Positions 11,584-22,855 of a stretch of DNA of 64,000 nucleotides are shown one piece after another. This DNA comes from Formicarius rufipectus (taxonomy: Eukaryota > Chordata > Aves > Passeriformes > Formicariidae): the NCBI GenBank assembly GCA_013399695.1, contig VXAU01004018.1, positions 496,001 through 560,000 on the forward strand. Direction: 5' to 3'. A model generated the notes under the pieces. The model was given only the letters and a program-made list of their open reading frames with translations, had not been told where the DNA came from and did not search any database. The translations under genes were made by a program, and so were the position numbers. Within the stretch, counting starts at the first letter, position 1; each line of letters opens with the position of its first letter.

Positions 11584-14228
11584 CTAAAAGCCAAGAAAAA
11601 AATTCAACATCAAAATTTTTTAAAGAACCCCCAAAGATAAGGGGAATGTGAGCATAAATATCTGAATAAAACAAGACTGAGTTACTAAGAGATACCACAC
11701 TCTAAAGTGATGTGGAACGTGGGAAGAAATATTGAGGTACAAAGCTAAAACCATTTAGGAGGGTTTATGCACAAAATGTTCCCATCAGAAGAAGATTTGG
11801 AAGTGAAGACTGAGTGATTTATCATGTCCCAATTCACTCCTCCCCTGCAAAAGCAATAGGCAGAACCAGCAGAGTGTGTCTCTGAACATGCTGTTCACTA
11901 AAAGGCATCACCCACAAGCCCAGAACTGCTTCACCCTTGGCAAACACTGTCCCCTTGGGGCCTTCTGAAGAGCTGGGATCTGGGAGAAGGCCTTGTAGGG
12001 AACCAGTTTCAAATACCAGAGGATTTAAAATATTTAAGGGTGTAAAAGCTGATGGGAGCTGGGAGAACACGGAGAGGAGAGGATCTTTGGCCAGTGAAGC
12101 CAGATAACCCTCAAAATCCATTACTGGAGGATCTGGGAGTGAAACCCAGCAGGAGATGGCAACATGATCTCCTGCTCCAAGTGAGAGGGTCCACAGAGAG
12201 CCCAGAATTCCATGGCTTCCAGGCAGGATCTGACTGGTACCCAACACCTGCCCTCATCCCAACCTACTCTATTCTTTCATGAACCACACAGAAACATGGT
12301 GCATTTATGATCACTGCTCTCTGGCTAGGACTTGGGTGAAATCAGCACTGGATCCCAGAACTGGAGGAGGAACCATGTACAGACAGTTCCTTCTCCAAGG
12401 CTCAGCTCCAATACCAGGCTGTAAACCTGGCATCCATATGGACTTTTGGCAGGGATTATTAAATCAAGTAGAAGAACATTTCAGGGTTTTCTTCAGTTGA
12501 TCATTTAGGAACTTATTTGGAATAAACTTCTGCCCAAGGGAGATTTCAATTCTATCCATGCACTCAGAGGAGAAGAAATTAATACAGTGTTAAGACAGCT
12601 CAGCACTGAGAGCAGCATGCACAGGCTGCGCAGAAAATTAAGTGAGACCCAAAACTAGGTATTAGCAATTTTTCAAGGACAAAATTATGAAGTTTCCAAT
12701 GACAACAGCAACCTCCCACCTTGCAAGCTGGCCCAGCAGACATGTCCTCCTGTGCCATCAAGGAACACACACCGGGTCCTCACTGGGAGCTCAAAGTGAT
12801 AGGAATCATTTCTCCTTAAAGAAACATGTTAAAGATTGAACAATAAAACAAAAAAAGCCCAGAACTGTGACTCTGGAATCCTAAGAACAAGGTATATGCA
12901 GGTGAGACTTGCCATTTAGGTCTGCTTTCCACACAGGTTTCCAGCTGGCTTTGCCTTCAGGACCCTGCCTCGTCCCAGGCATTTCACAGTTGTAGTGATT
13001 CATTGCAGCATGTTACAGCTGAAATTTAAGCTTCTGTTGCATTTGTGGGGCTTATTTACCCACCAGAACCAAAGTGGGCAATCCATGCATTTGGGAGCCA
13101 TCAGTAAAATGGTTCATAAAACATTAAGGGCCATGTTTCCCAATGACATGGATGTGAGAACTGTGGAAACTGAACTGGCAGCAGGGCATAACTAACCCAG
13201 GGTAAGCTCAGGTCATTGTGTTTCCAAGCAAATAAGGGGTGAACAATAGCCATGGCTCTTCAGTGTCCAGTGTATTTTGGAAATAAACTAACATATGTAG
13301 CCTTTCTGAAGACCCTGATTCCAAATCCATATGTAGATGTAATTTAATGCACAGTGCTTTATGCAATTATACCTAGAGATGCCTAAGTGAGAATTTAAAT
13401 TAGCATTAACTTGACGGCTTGTGCTGAAGGCAGACAAATGCAAACAGGCAGATTTTCCTGTAAAGCTCTGCTGATCCCCACCAGTCCCCAAGGCACTGCT
13501 CCAAATGTAAACCCTGGGGAGCTTTTTAGCCATTAGGCCCTGTCCAGAAAGAGCCTCTCTTCCCAAGTGGACTCAGAAATGAGATCTCATCTCTGCAATG
13601 CAATGTGGCCATTCAGAGAATGGGAGGAACGATGCTCAAACATAAGGACCCCACAGGTTCACATAAGGATAATTTTTACCCATAAATTCTTACAAATCCA
13701 TATATACCAGTCTGAGGACATGGACATTATATACAAGAAAACCATTAAGGACAAATCTGCATGCAGGGTGACCCACTGCCTCCAACAGGTGCTGTTTTTC
13801 TTGGGAGAGCTGTGAAACTCTCTGCAGAGGCCACTTCACAGTCATCTGTGCACAGGTTGAGTCCCAGCCATGTTGCACTTACTGCATGTGTTTTATTCCT
13901 GCAGTACCTACACCCAGAAAACAGGTCAACCCCTTCTTTTCTGCCCTGAAGCCCTAAATAAGACAAATTATCAAGTAACAACATAGGTGACAGTCATTAT
14001 ATCTCATGTTTTTTCTGCACTGAGCCACGTCTCATCACTAGTCCTCAGTGCTTCTTGGATGGCCAGCATCCAAAACCCAAGAGGGCTAAAGGACTTGATA
14101 GGATGTCTCTTTTAAACACTGATGTTTGCAGACACAGCTTGTTGCAACCTCAAAGCTGCCTATACCCCCAAAGCAACCTTTACTCTGACCTCAATAAACC
14201 ACTGAACTTGTTCAATCTCATTCACTTA
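11584..14228. other. Unique non-coding sequence
   Basis: No gene is recognised in about 2.6 kb. The 137-codon minus-strand frame at 11834-12247 has no recognisable domain and no coding-like neighbours. No repeat is recognised either. Confidence 0.5.
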
Positions 14229-14284
14229 AGAGTTGGACTTGATGATCCTTGTGGGTCCCTCTGAACTCAGAATATTCTGTGAAA
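14229..14284 (+). mobile_element. CR1 LINE, terminal fragment
   Basis: AGAGTTGGACTTGATGATCC, TTGTGGGTCCCTCTGAACTC and AGAATATTCTGTGAAAT match the last 55 bp or so of a CR1 subfamily, ending in the ATTCTGTGA tail. This subfamily has 'gagttggac' where most copies here have 'gggttggaa', like the inverted remnant at 3925. Extreme 5' truncation. Confidence 0.75.
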
Positions 14285-15334
14285 TAAGGTAGCCAGAGGG
14301 GATTTTTGATTCCTCCAAACCATGTAGGTTTTGTCTGACTGTGGTGACTACAGAAGACTCAAGTGACAGAGCTTTTCTCCCTGTTCCTAATGAGTGTTAG
14401 GAGGGCTGACTTCCTGATGAGCCACAAGTGTTGGCAGCAAACACACAGCATAAAAGTGATTCACAAGCAGCCTGATACCCTAATTTTATGAAAAGCCAAA
14501 GCAACAGGACACCAACAGCTGTGGCAGGGAAATTATCAGCTGGGGAGAGCAACATTTGGTTGCTGCAGAAGCAGCAGCAGCAGCCTTGGAGCCTTCCCTC
14601 CTGGAAGCAGGTGCAGGTCAAGCAAACAGATACGCAAGGGCATTGCATCTCTTGGGCACTGCTCTGCTGGGCAAAAGGCAAACTGACATCCAAGGGCTGC
14701 ATGTCACCTGTAAAACAGCAGATTTCCTTATCCCACTTTGCTGCAAGGAAACATCTTCTCAGGAGCTGACTCACTCCACAGCTGCACATGTTGTCACTTT
14801 GGTGATCTACTGCTTGGGAGCAGTTCCTCCCTTCAGTGTCTCTCAGAACTGGCACTGGGAAGGCTGATAGGCTTTTAGAACACCTGGGAAGCATTTCTGG
14901 ACCCCTCATCTGTCTGAGGAACAGCATATCTCAATGAGCACACACCACTGCTCCCATAATCCAGAGGTATTGGGTAAAGAGGCACAATTGCTTTGTGTGA
15001 AAAAACAGGTGGTGAGGGATTTTTAAAGGAATATTAACACAAGCCTTACTGCTGTATCCAGAGAGGCATTCCCCCCTTTCCTAGGATCTCCTGTGGGATC
15101 CTGTGTAACTGTAGGATGCTTTGCAGTTTGGGTTGTAGCTCCTGGATTCCTGTGGAGAAGTTGTAGCAGCAATAGTGAAGATGTGCCCTTCAGCAGGACT
15201 CTCATCTCAAGGCACGAAATTTCACATCCCAAAATGCACAACAGCAAATTCTCAAGCTCACTAAAATGTTTCAAGTTTCTTCATTCCCTGCCCCCCCGTA
15301 AAGCAATAACATGACCTTGGAGTGCTGCTTTGTA
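14285..15334. other. Unique non-coding sequence with a short AGC run
   Basis: Contains a small (AGC)5-type run at about 14569-14583. The 176-codon minus-strand frame 14397-14927 is one of the longest in the window, but it is rich in Cys and Leu, resembles no family and partly reads the AGC run. I treat it as chance. Confidence 0.5.
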
Positions 15335-15390
15335 GTTGGGTTGTTGTTTTTTTGTTTTTGTTTTTTTGTTTTTTTTGTTTTTTTTTTGTT
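15335..15390. repeat. T-rich (TTTTTG)-type low-complexity repeat
   Basis: An imperfect array of T runs of 5 to 10 separated by single G bases. Typical slippage-prone simple sequence. Confidence 0.9.
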
Positions 15391-16567
15391 GACTGAACAA
15401 CAAAGGAACAGCTGTTGAGATTTTTCTGTTGTTGTCTTTCATGATAGGAATGTGTGTACTGAATATTTAGGACACATTATCTGAAAATGAAAGTACTGTG
15501 ACAAAAGCAGCTCATGAGCAGACACATGATGTCTCACACAGTGAACTCCCAGTTCACGGTGTGGTGTGACCAGGGAAGTGGGATGATGCTGTCTGGGCAT
15601 CAGGGAGGCACATGTTTGTTACAGGAAGGAGCTGCAGCAGTCAGCTGGATGGAAAAGCCTTGCTCAGGAGCACAGAAGTGCCTCAATTCCCTCACCCTTG
15701 ACACTGGGGGACAGCACAAGGCACAACCCACTTGAGTGCTCCACCAGCTGGGATTAGTTTTCCTGAATATTTCAATTCTTTCATCACTTCCCCAGATAGG
15801 AAAGCATTAACAGCAAAATGGACCTGGACTTGCTGACTCTGATTGTGACTCAAACTCATCTTTTCAGTTTGCTCTGTCCTTCAGCCCATCTCACCCTCTC
15901 CAAGGGGACTTGCTTAAGGACAGATTCCTGTAGCAGGAGAAAGGGAGGATCCTGAAAGCAGAGAAAGACTCACACTCCTGTACTTCAGCTAAGGCAAATC
16001 AAAACTCTTCTCCAAGTCCAGGAGGGTCCATAGCCAAGGTCTAAATGCCTTGTGGTTTATTCCTAGCTAGGAGGAGGTACCTCCCCACAAGACAACTGCT
16101 GGGGGCTCCTGCTGGTTTAAAAAGCAGACAACCATGTTCCCTTGTAATTAAGATTAAGCACAAGATACTTTTCTAGGAGTTGTACTACACACATGGGCAA
16201 CAGCTCTCCCAAGTGCCAAGCCACCAAGCTCAGCTAAACCTTTGCTACCTAAATAGGAGGCCCCCTGGTCTCACCATTATGTCCCAGACCTCTCCTGCTC
16301 CCAACACAACTCACCCTCAGGAGCTACATAAGAAGCTTGGCCTGACAGGCTTTTGATACCAGAACACTGCTATTTGCTCATGTTCCTGCTCTTCTCCAGC
16401 ACTAACCAAAAGCTGCCACCATCCAACAAGTTGCAGTTACAAAATATGTGTACTCCACTGGAGGCAAGAAGCCAAGCCAGAACCTGTGTAGAAAGGGCAT
16501 CCATATGCTGATTTCTTACACAGCTTATGAATCAGGACTGCAGAAAAACATGGCCAACAGACAACGA
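15391..16567. other. Unique non-coding sequence
   Basis: No gene, RNA or repeat is recognised. Confidence 0.5.
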
Positions 16568-16612
16568 TTTAGATTTTTTAAAATATAAATTTAGATTTTA
16601 AAAAGATATAAA
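16568..16612. repeat. Short AT-rich tandem duplication (2 x ~22 bp)
   Basis: Two near-identical units lie side by side. Each starts TTTAGATTTT, continues with an A run and ends TATAAA (16568-16589 and 16590-16612). They differ by small T/A indels and one G. Consistent with a slippage duplication. Confidence 0.8.
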
Positions 16613-17359
16613 TGAAAAATTTCAAACAGCAACAGCACAGAAAATGCACTTTGGACAACCACAGCTCTTGGGGTTCTTATCTGGAACTGCATGAAGCAAA
16701 GAGAAGCTGAGGATGACTAGAAAACAGCAACAAGTCCATGGAGCCCAGGCTCCAGGTAATTCTGTTGCACTGAGCAACTGCTTATCAAAAACTGGAAGAA
16801 ACTCACTTGGAATCTTATGTTTCAAGGTATTCAAGACAAATTGAGCCCAGGGCAGCAGCCAAGCACAGGACAGGTTCTAGCACGGTGATGCCTTGCCCCT
16901 CTCCCAGCCCATATGTTCTTCCTGACTATAACACACAGCACCATCATATGGGGAAACATTTGTGTCCTTTTTCTTAAATCAAGGTGGAAACCCAAGGGTG
17001 CTTTGCTAGGGGAGGGAAGGAGGGTTTCACTGCTGGTTTTAGTAGCCCACAAGCCTCACATGACCTTTGCCTCCTGTACCCTGCCATGAGTTATCCTACC
17101 TGTCACCAGAGCTGGGGGCTGCAGCACAGCTCTGCCTCAGCCCCTAAGGGAAGGAGGCCTCAGTTCTCAGTATGCAGCACAGAAGAGCTCAAAGATCCTT
17201 TGGGAAGGAAAAAAACCAAAAAAACCCCCAAGATGTGCAAAATAGACACTACCTGTGAGCAGGCTCAAAGCTCCCACTCCTCCTCCTCCTCCAGAAAAGC
17301 TCCCCACAAAAGATGAAAAACATCTTTCTATATTTATCTCACTTGCTGAGCAGAAAAAT
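16613..17359. other. Unique non-coding sequence
   Basis: No gene is recognised. A short (TCC)5-type run lies at 17278-17292. Confidence 0.5.
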
Positions 17360-17545
17360 ATGCCCCCAACCCAGCCTTATTTACTAAGAACATGCTATTG
17401 AGGGAGGTTTTAATCCAAACAGTGCTGAAAATAGGATAGATGATTAAAATGCTGACATAGCACCCCATTTGTGCCTCTAAAGGTTGAGTGTAATTTTCTG
17501 CCTTTCATAATTGCTCTGTCTACCCCTTTCTGCCTTTTGCAGAGC
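17360..17545. promoter_or_regulatory. Possible regulatory block, weak
   Basis: Repeat-free sequence with TTTAATCCAAAC, GATGATTAAAATGC, GTGTAATTTTC and CATAATTGCTC. It has a moderate density of homeodomain-type cores. This is weaker than the blocks at 28.2, 35.0 and 39.4 kb. Confidence 0.18.
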
Positions 17546-18497
17546 ATTTGCTCTTTCTCCTCTGGCCTCAGCTTGCTAAATAAAGCTTTTTATTGATTCC
17601 ACACTTTGTGTTCACTCCAGATGAGCCTCACTAAGGCACTATTGGTCAGCAGTGCTTTTTATCTGCTATTTTTTTATTCTCCCAGTTTTGACACATATAC
17701 TGTAAGCACAGGGTGGAAGCCTAAGATGTGCTGCCTTGCACACAATGCCAGTACCTCTGCTCTGATCCAAACAATAACAGACACCAAGAAATAAGTCCTG
17801 GCAGGCTCCTGCTCAGTGCAGCACTGCACATCTTTAGATTAAAAACCAAGCCATGCTCTAAGGCTTACTGGGTCTATACCTGAAGCTCAGCTCCCCTGAG
17901 CAGTAGGTATCAGTAAGGCACTGTCATGGGTTTAAGGCTTATGATCACTGCTGATCCACTCTCCTGGTGCTGTCCTTGATAAAAGATATGATTGTCCACA
18001 CCCATATTTCAGACTGCACTCCCTTGAACTACCCACCCTGCACTTCTTAGCAGCATCTTTGACCAACGTTCCCATGGTTACTGTAAAACCCCATGTTTAG
18101 TGGCTTTGCAGACAAACACAGTTTTCACTGAGAAGGTCCTTTTAGTTTTAGGCACCTTTTGCCTTTTCCAGCCTAGTTGCACCCTTGGACCAAGCACACC
18201 CCACTGCAGCACCTCAATCTGAGCCATAAAAGGCCAAGAGGTCTCTCTGTGACCTCCATTCCTATAGTTATGTCACCCAGAATTGGCCTTCCTAGCAGGC
18301 TACCAGGCCAGGATGGAGTGCCAACCACAGCTATGAGCTCCCTTGTTTACAGTCACTTATGCCACAGCCTTGCTGTTATTAAATTTGGTTTCCCCTCCAT
18401 GAACAGTAATAATATGCCTTGCACCAACTGGACAGTGCCCATGAGTATCTCTGTTTTACAGCATGGGCTTTCTGCTTCCCAGTGTGCCTCCAGATCA
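17546..18497. other. Unique non-coding sequence
   Basis: No gene is recognised. TGTCATGGGTTT at 17924 resembles the first bases of the LTR at 51624, but the similarity stops after about 12 bases. Confidence 0.5.
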
Positions 18498-18556
18498 AAG
18501 AACCATGAAATGGTTTGGGCTGGAACAGACCTTAAAGATCATCTAGACACATCCTG
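18498..18556 (-). mobile_element. CR1 LINE, terminal fragment
   Basis: AACCATGAAATGGTTTGGGC, TGGAACAGACCTTAAAGATC and ATCTAGACACATCC are the reverse complement of the CR1 3' terminus. Only about 60 bp of the element are present, followed by unrelated sequence. Confidence 0.85.
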
Positions 18557-20269
18557 GCTTTATCCAACTCTTTCGCAGGTAAGAGTTTAACTTGTCTCCT
18601 TCAAAACCACTTGCTTTTCACAGATGTTTCTCTCCACACACAAAGCCTGAAGGACAAGACTGTTTACAGAGGGATTCAGGAATTTATGCACAGTTGTTTT
18701 GTCACCAGTGAACAAACAAGGCACTAGGTCTGTGCCTGATCAGCAGGGTTTAGTTTAGGATGCTGCTCTGGAAGGATGGAGAAGAGCTGGAGCAAGGCAG
18801 GAAGACCTCTGCAGATCCTTTCAAAAGGCTTTAGGAGCTGAAGCTGCTTAGCATTCATGTAGCCCTACACACCAATCTAACAAAGCCAAAATCCATGGAT
18901 CCAGCAGGAAAAATACAGTACTATGCTGCTTCCAAATACTCCTCCAACTTTTTGTTGTTTATGGAGAACAAGAGAGGCCATTTCTGTACCTTATGCTGGA
19001 AAAAGCCACGAGTGCATTCCCTGCCCACCCTCCCCACGTTTCCATACAAAGGTATGTTTTGTGTCTCTCCAGAGTGTCTGAGGAGGGATAATTAAGATCG
19101 ATCTGGCCAGAGTGGTGGAAGGTGGTATATCCATCAGGAATTGCAGGCTCCAGGCATGCTGGGCTGAACTGATGTTTTAGTGAAAATACTGATCATAACC
19201 CTCCCAAATACCTGCATAACTGAGTGGTAGAGGCCAGCTTTGGTACAGTTTTCCCTCCCAGACGGATGCCCTGGAAACACTACTGCCTGTGCTTCACTTC
19301 CATACTTGATGAGCATTTTGTGCACCTGCCTGGACATTCCTTGTGGTTCAAAGTACACAAAACAGGTGGGTTTGTATCTTCATCATCCCTTTCCATCCAT
19401 GGTTTTGTAGATGTAGTCAGGAAATTCCCTTCCCTTTGTCATTCATAAAAGAGTACAGTCATCCCAGGGGTCTCAACACTTTTTCCATGTTTCCATGTCC
19501 TTTAAATGCCCCAGCAAAGGGAAAGGTCTCTGTGCCAGTAAAACCAGCAACAAACAAAACACCTCCCTGGACATTGGCACAAGCCCACAGATGGACCACA
19601 GGCTGGCAAATGGCTGCTACCTCTGCATGAAAGGAGTGCTTTAAAGTTTCACATCAGAACACCATAAAAGCTTTACTTTCTCATCTGAGTAATTAAAACA
19701 CACGAAGCACAGAAATTAACTGACAAAGATCCAACTAAAACCTCTCAGCCAGTAACCAGGCTCAGGAGAAAGCAGTTTCTTGTGCAGACCTGCAGAGCCC
19801 AGTGCTCAGAGGCACTGCTGTCAGGGGAGGTCACCTCTGCAGCCCTGATATATCACACATCAGCGAGAGCTGCATCTGCTGAAAGGTGAAAAGCAAAGTC
19901 ACAGCTTAGTGCAATGAGGGGATAAAGTTCTCATCTTCCTTCAGTGGGAAGGGCCCCACAATTGTCACTGTATGGCAAAGAACACCCTCAAGATGTGCTG
20001 ACAGTTTTGACCATCTGTGTGAAACTCTTCCAAGCATCAAATGAAGAGTGTTTGGCTTTTGTTTCTCTTTAATTGCAATTTTAAATGAATACCATTTATC
20101 AACTTTCTTCCAATGTTGCACTACTTTCAGTCATGGCACTGCCCAAAGAACTACAGCACTGCAAATATTTGCTGGGTTTAGCTAGGTTTTAAATAATTAT
20201 TTAATTGCTCCACAGAAATAAAACCTTAATGGGGGTGCTGATATTGTCTAAAGCAAGTCTTTATAGCAG
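18557..20269. other. Unique non-coding sequence
   Basis: No gene or repeat is recognised in about 1.7 kb. Confidence 0.5.
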
Positions 20270-20284
20270 AAAAAAAAAAAAAAA
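20270..20284. repeat. Poly-A tract (15)
   Basis: Fifteen A bases. The nearest AATAAA is about 50 bases upstream, farther than usual for a poly-A addition site, so I call it a homopolymer. Confidence 0.9.
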
Positions 20285-20584
20285 CAAACAGAAATCAAGG
20301 ATTTCTGGACTCAGCTTTGTGCCAATAATGGCGATATTTCTGTCTGTTATCAACACATGTTCCTCTTCCTTTCTAGTTAAACCTGGGAAAGGATTTTTTC
20401 CCATCCTCACGGCAGCAGCTTTATCTTCAAGTGGGGTAAACAAGCAATCTCTAAGCAATGGCTGCAGGGACTCACTGCACACACACTGGCCTCTCATTGT
20501 GCATTTCAGTCCAGCATCCCCTTCCCTGGGCAGTCCTAACTGGAAAATAGTTGTGTTCTACCAAAAGCACCGGGAGACCTTGAA

Positions 20585-20760
20585 TTAGCACACCGTGAAA
20601 GTCAGGATTAGGAGGCAGTCATTAACAATAGCTGCATGCCCTGGAAGCCTCTCATTTAATGGACTGATAAGAGATTATTTACACTGTGACATTAAGAATC
20701 CTGATATCCAGATGTCTCATCAGCTCATGACGTGCCCTTTAATTCCCCTTACCTTACTGA
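20585..20760. promoter_or_regulatory. Possible conserved regulatory block
   Basis: Repeat-free sequence with GCAGTCATTAACAATAGC (SOX-like ACAATAG), CATTTAATGG, CTGATAAGAGATTATTTAC (GATA-like GATAAG), ACATTAAGAATCC, CTCATGACGTGCC (CRE/E-box-like) and CTTTAATTCC. Inference from motif density only. Confidence 0.28.
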
Positions 20761-22282
20761 AACCTCATGTCAAACCTGCATGGACTCTGCTCATACCAAA
20801 AGTGACTCACTTCTCTCTGCTGGAAGGCAATTTTTCCTGACTGGATTTATGTACCTGGGTAATGGGGTGCAAAAGAAAAGTGTTCAGGATTTTCACACCA
20901 TTTTAGATGAAAGGATTAGCAATTTAAAAAAGCAGATTAATATTTGTGAGACCCAGCCCCTTACTGCTGCACCTAAATGACTTCCTTTAACACACATAAA
21001 ACCAAAGGGACTGAATTTATGGAGCTAAAACCTGTTAAAAGAAAGAGACACGTGGTACAGCTCAGACACAGACCTGTAGATCATCCCCACAAAACCTTGG
21101 ACCTTGTGCTTAATTAAGCATTGAGAACATGAAGGTTTGTACAGGACACACTTGAATGCCTTTGATAAACTCTGCAGCAGTTTGTGTGGCCATGGCCAGA
21201 CAGGAATGTGCCAGAGCATCCCCCCCCCGCTCCTTCCCAGCCTCCCTCCCCATCCACCAGGACACGGAGCACTGACTCACTTGACCCACATCAAGCAATT
21301 TTATTTCTTAAATGCATTAGTAATTTCATTAACTTCCATGCTTTGGAGATGTTTTGTTTTTTTTAAACCCAGCCTAAAGCCAAGAAAGGCTTACGGAGAA
21401 GATAATCACTATTTGCATGGGAAGGCAAATAGGCCCAAGGGGACCATTCTGGTCCTCTTGTCTGACCTCTTGCCATCTCCCAGTGAGGCCTGAACAGTGT
21501 ACAGTAAATAAAGCCTGATCTTAAGCTCCTAAGAGCATCCAACCCTAAAAAGACAGGTCCCTGACAAGGGGTCACCTCCTCTGGGGTATGAATGTCCCAG
21601 GAATGGGAGTCAATGCCAGGCATGCAAGATCTAGATATTTATTTTTTTTAAATATAAGTAGGCTTGGAAGGCCAATATTCAGTGTGCACCAAGTTCAAAG
21701 ATTTAACTTTTAATAATCATATTGAGAAGTTAATCCCAGCTAGCACTGAATGGCTAGTGACAAGAAATAACAGAGACAAAGACCAGACTGCTGATGGGGC
21801 TGCAGGAGTTTTAGCCAAGAGCAGATAGAGTCAGCTCTTCTCAGGTAAACGCCTTCCTGTCCCAGCCACTCCCGCATTTCTCTGTACTAGTTTTCCAGAC
21901 TAGGTCAGTGCATGAAGACCAATATCTACAATGTTTTCCTCCTTCATCCCTCTCCTTGTGCCACTACACCTCACCTTTAACCTCAAAGTTGCTATTTGTT
22001 ATCAGTGTTGTCCTCTCTACCTTTTCAAGTTCCAGGTTAGAATTTTAAAATAGTGTGGTTTGGTTTTTTTTAATCTTTTTTTTACATTATTTCTTTTGCC
22101 ATGCAACACCCCAGTCCATCCAACCCTTCTGTGTTGGTGGCATAGCTTCCCCTTGCAGGGAGCCACCAAGGAAGCTCTGAAACCACCAGAGATCTCATGC
22201 CCCGTTTCCCAGTGTCAAGCTCCAAAGTACCTTAAAGCTGCACTAACAAAGAACCTGTTATGTTTTTTCTTTTGATTAAAAT
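20761..22282. other. Unique non-coding sequence
   Basis: No gene is recognised. A nine-base C run lies at 21220-21228, and T-rich runs lie at 21354-21364 and 22066-22083. Confidence 0.5.
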
Positions 22283-22855
22283 AATAGAAAGGTTTGCATT
22301 GAAAGAGTCCTTGAAGATCATCTCATTCCAACCTACTGCAATGGGCAGCTTTCACAAGACCATGCTGCTCAAAGTCTGGCCTTGAACACTTCTAGGGGTG
22401 AAGCAGCCAAAACTTCTCTAGGTAACCTGTGCCAGGGCCTCACCACCACCCTCACAGGGAAGAATTTCTTCTATTACCTAATCTAAACCTGTCCTCTGTC
22501 AGTTTAAAGACATTCTTCCTTGTCCTACCACTATATGCCCATGTAAAAAGTCCCTCTTCAGCTCTCTTTTAGCCCATTTAGGTACTGGAAGGTGCTATAA
22601 GGTCTCCCTGGAACCTTCTTTTCTCCAAACTAAACAAACCCAGCTCTAATCCTGACTTCACAGGAGAGGTGGTCCAGCCATCTGAGTGTCCTCATGACCC
22701 TTCTCTGGACTTGCTCCAACAGGTCAATGTCCTTACATAAAAGGCCCCAGAGCTGGATGCAGCACTCCAGGTGTGGTCTCACCAGGCTGGAGTAGAGGGG
22801 GAGAATTCCCTTCCTTGACCTGCTGCCCACACTGCTTTGGATGCAGCCCAGGCTG
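22283..22855 (-). mobile_element. CR1 LINE, 5'-truncated copy (longest in the window)
   Basis: About 570 bp of CR1 in reverse orientation. Its 3' end lies at the left (GGTTTGCATTGAAAGAG, TTGAAGATCATC). The element then runs continuously through its 3' UTR (GAAGAATTTCTTCTATTACC, CTAATCTAAACCTGTCCTCT) into the end of ORF2 (TGGACTTGCTCCAACAGGTC, GGCTGGAGTAGAGGGGGAGA). It stops near 22855, inside the sequence upstream of ATGCAGCCCAGG. No internal repeat interrupts it. Substitutions are frequent, so it is old and inactive. Confidence 0.95.
22630..22830 (-). pseudogene. Remnant of the CR1 ORF2 C-terminus
   Basis: On the minus strand this frame keeps the familiar last part of the CR1 ORF2 protein, downstream of the reverse transcriptase core. 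The readable hallmarks are an 'LYSSLVRPHLE' segment, a Cys-x-Gln-Leu-Trp motif and 'LEQVQRRVMRTLRWLDHL'. ORF2 encodes the endonuclease and reverse transcriptase that copy CR1. Only the C-terminal tail survives here; the catalytic domains were never copied in because of 5' truncation. After about 66 codons the frame is lost. It has no function as a gene. Confidence 0.85.

Noticed and set aside
14397..14927. 176-codon minus-strand open frame
   Set aside because: Cys/Leu-rich translation partly from an AGC run, overlapped by open frames on the other strand, and no family resemblance.
17924..17935. TGTCATGGGTTT as the start of a second LTR
   Set aside because: The match to the LTR at 51624 ends after about 12 bases, with no matching end or duplication.
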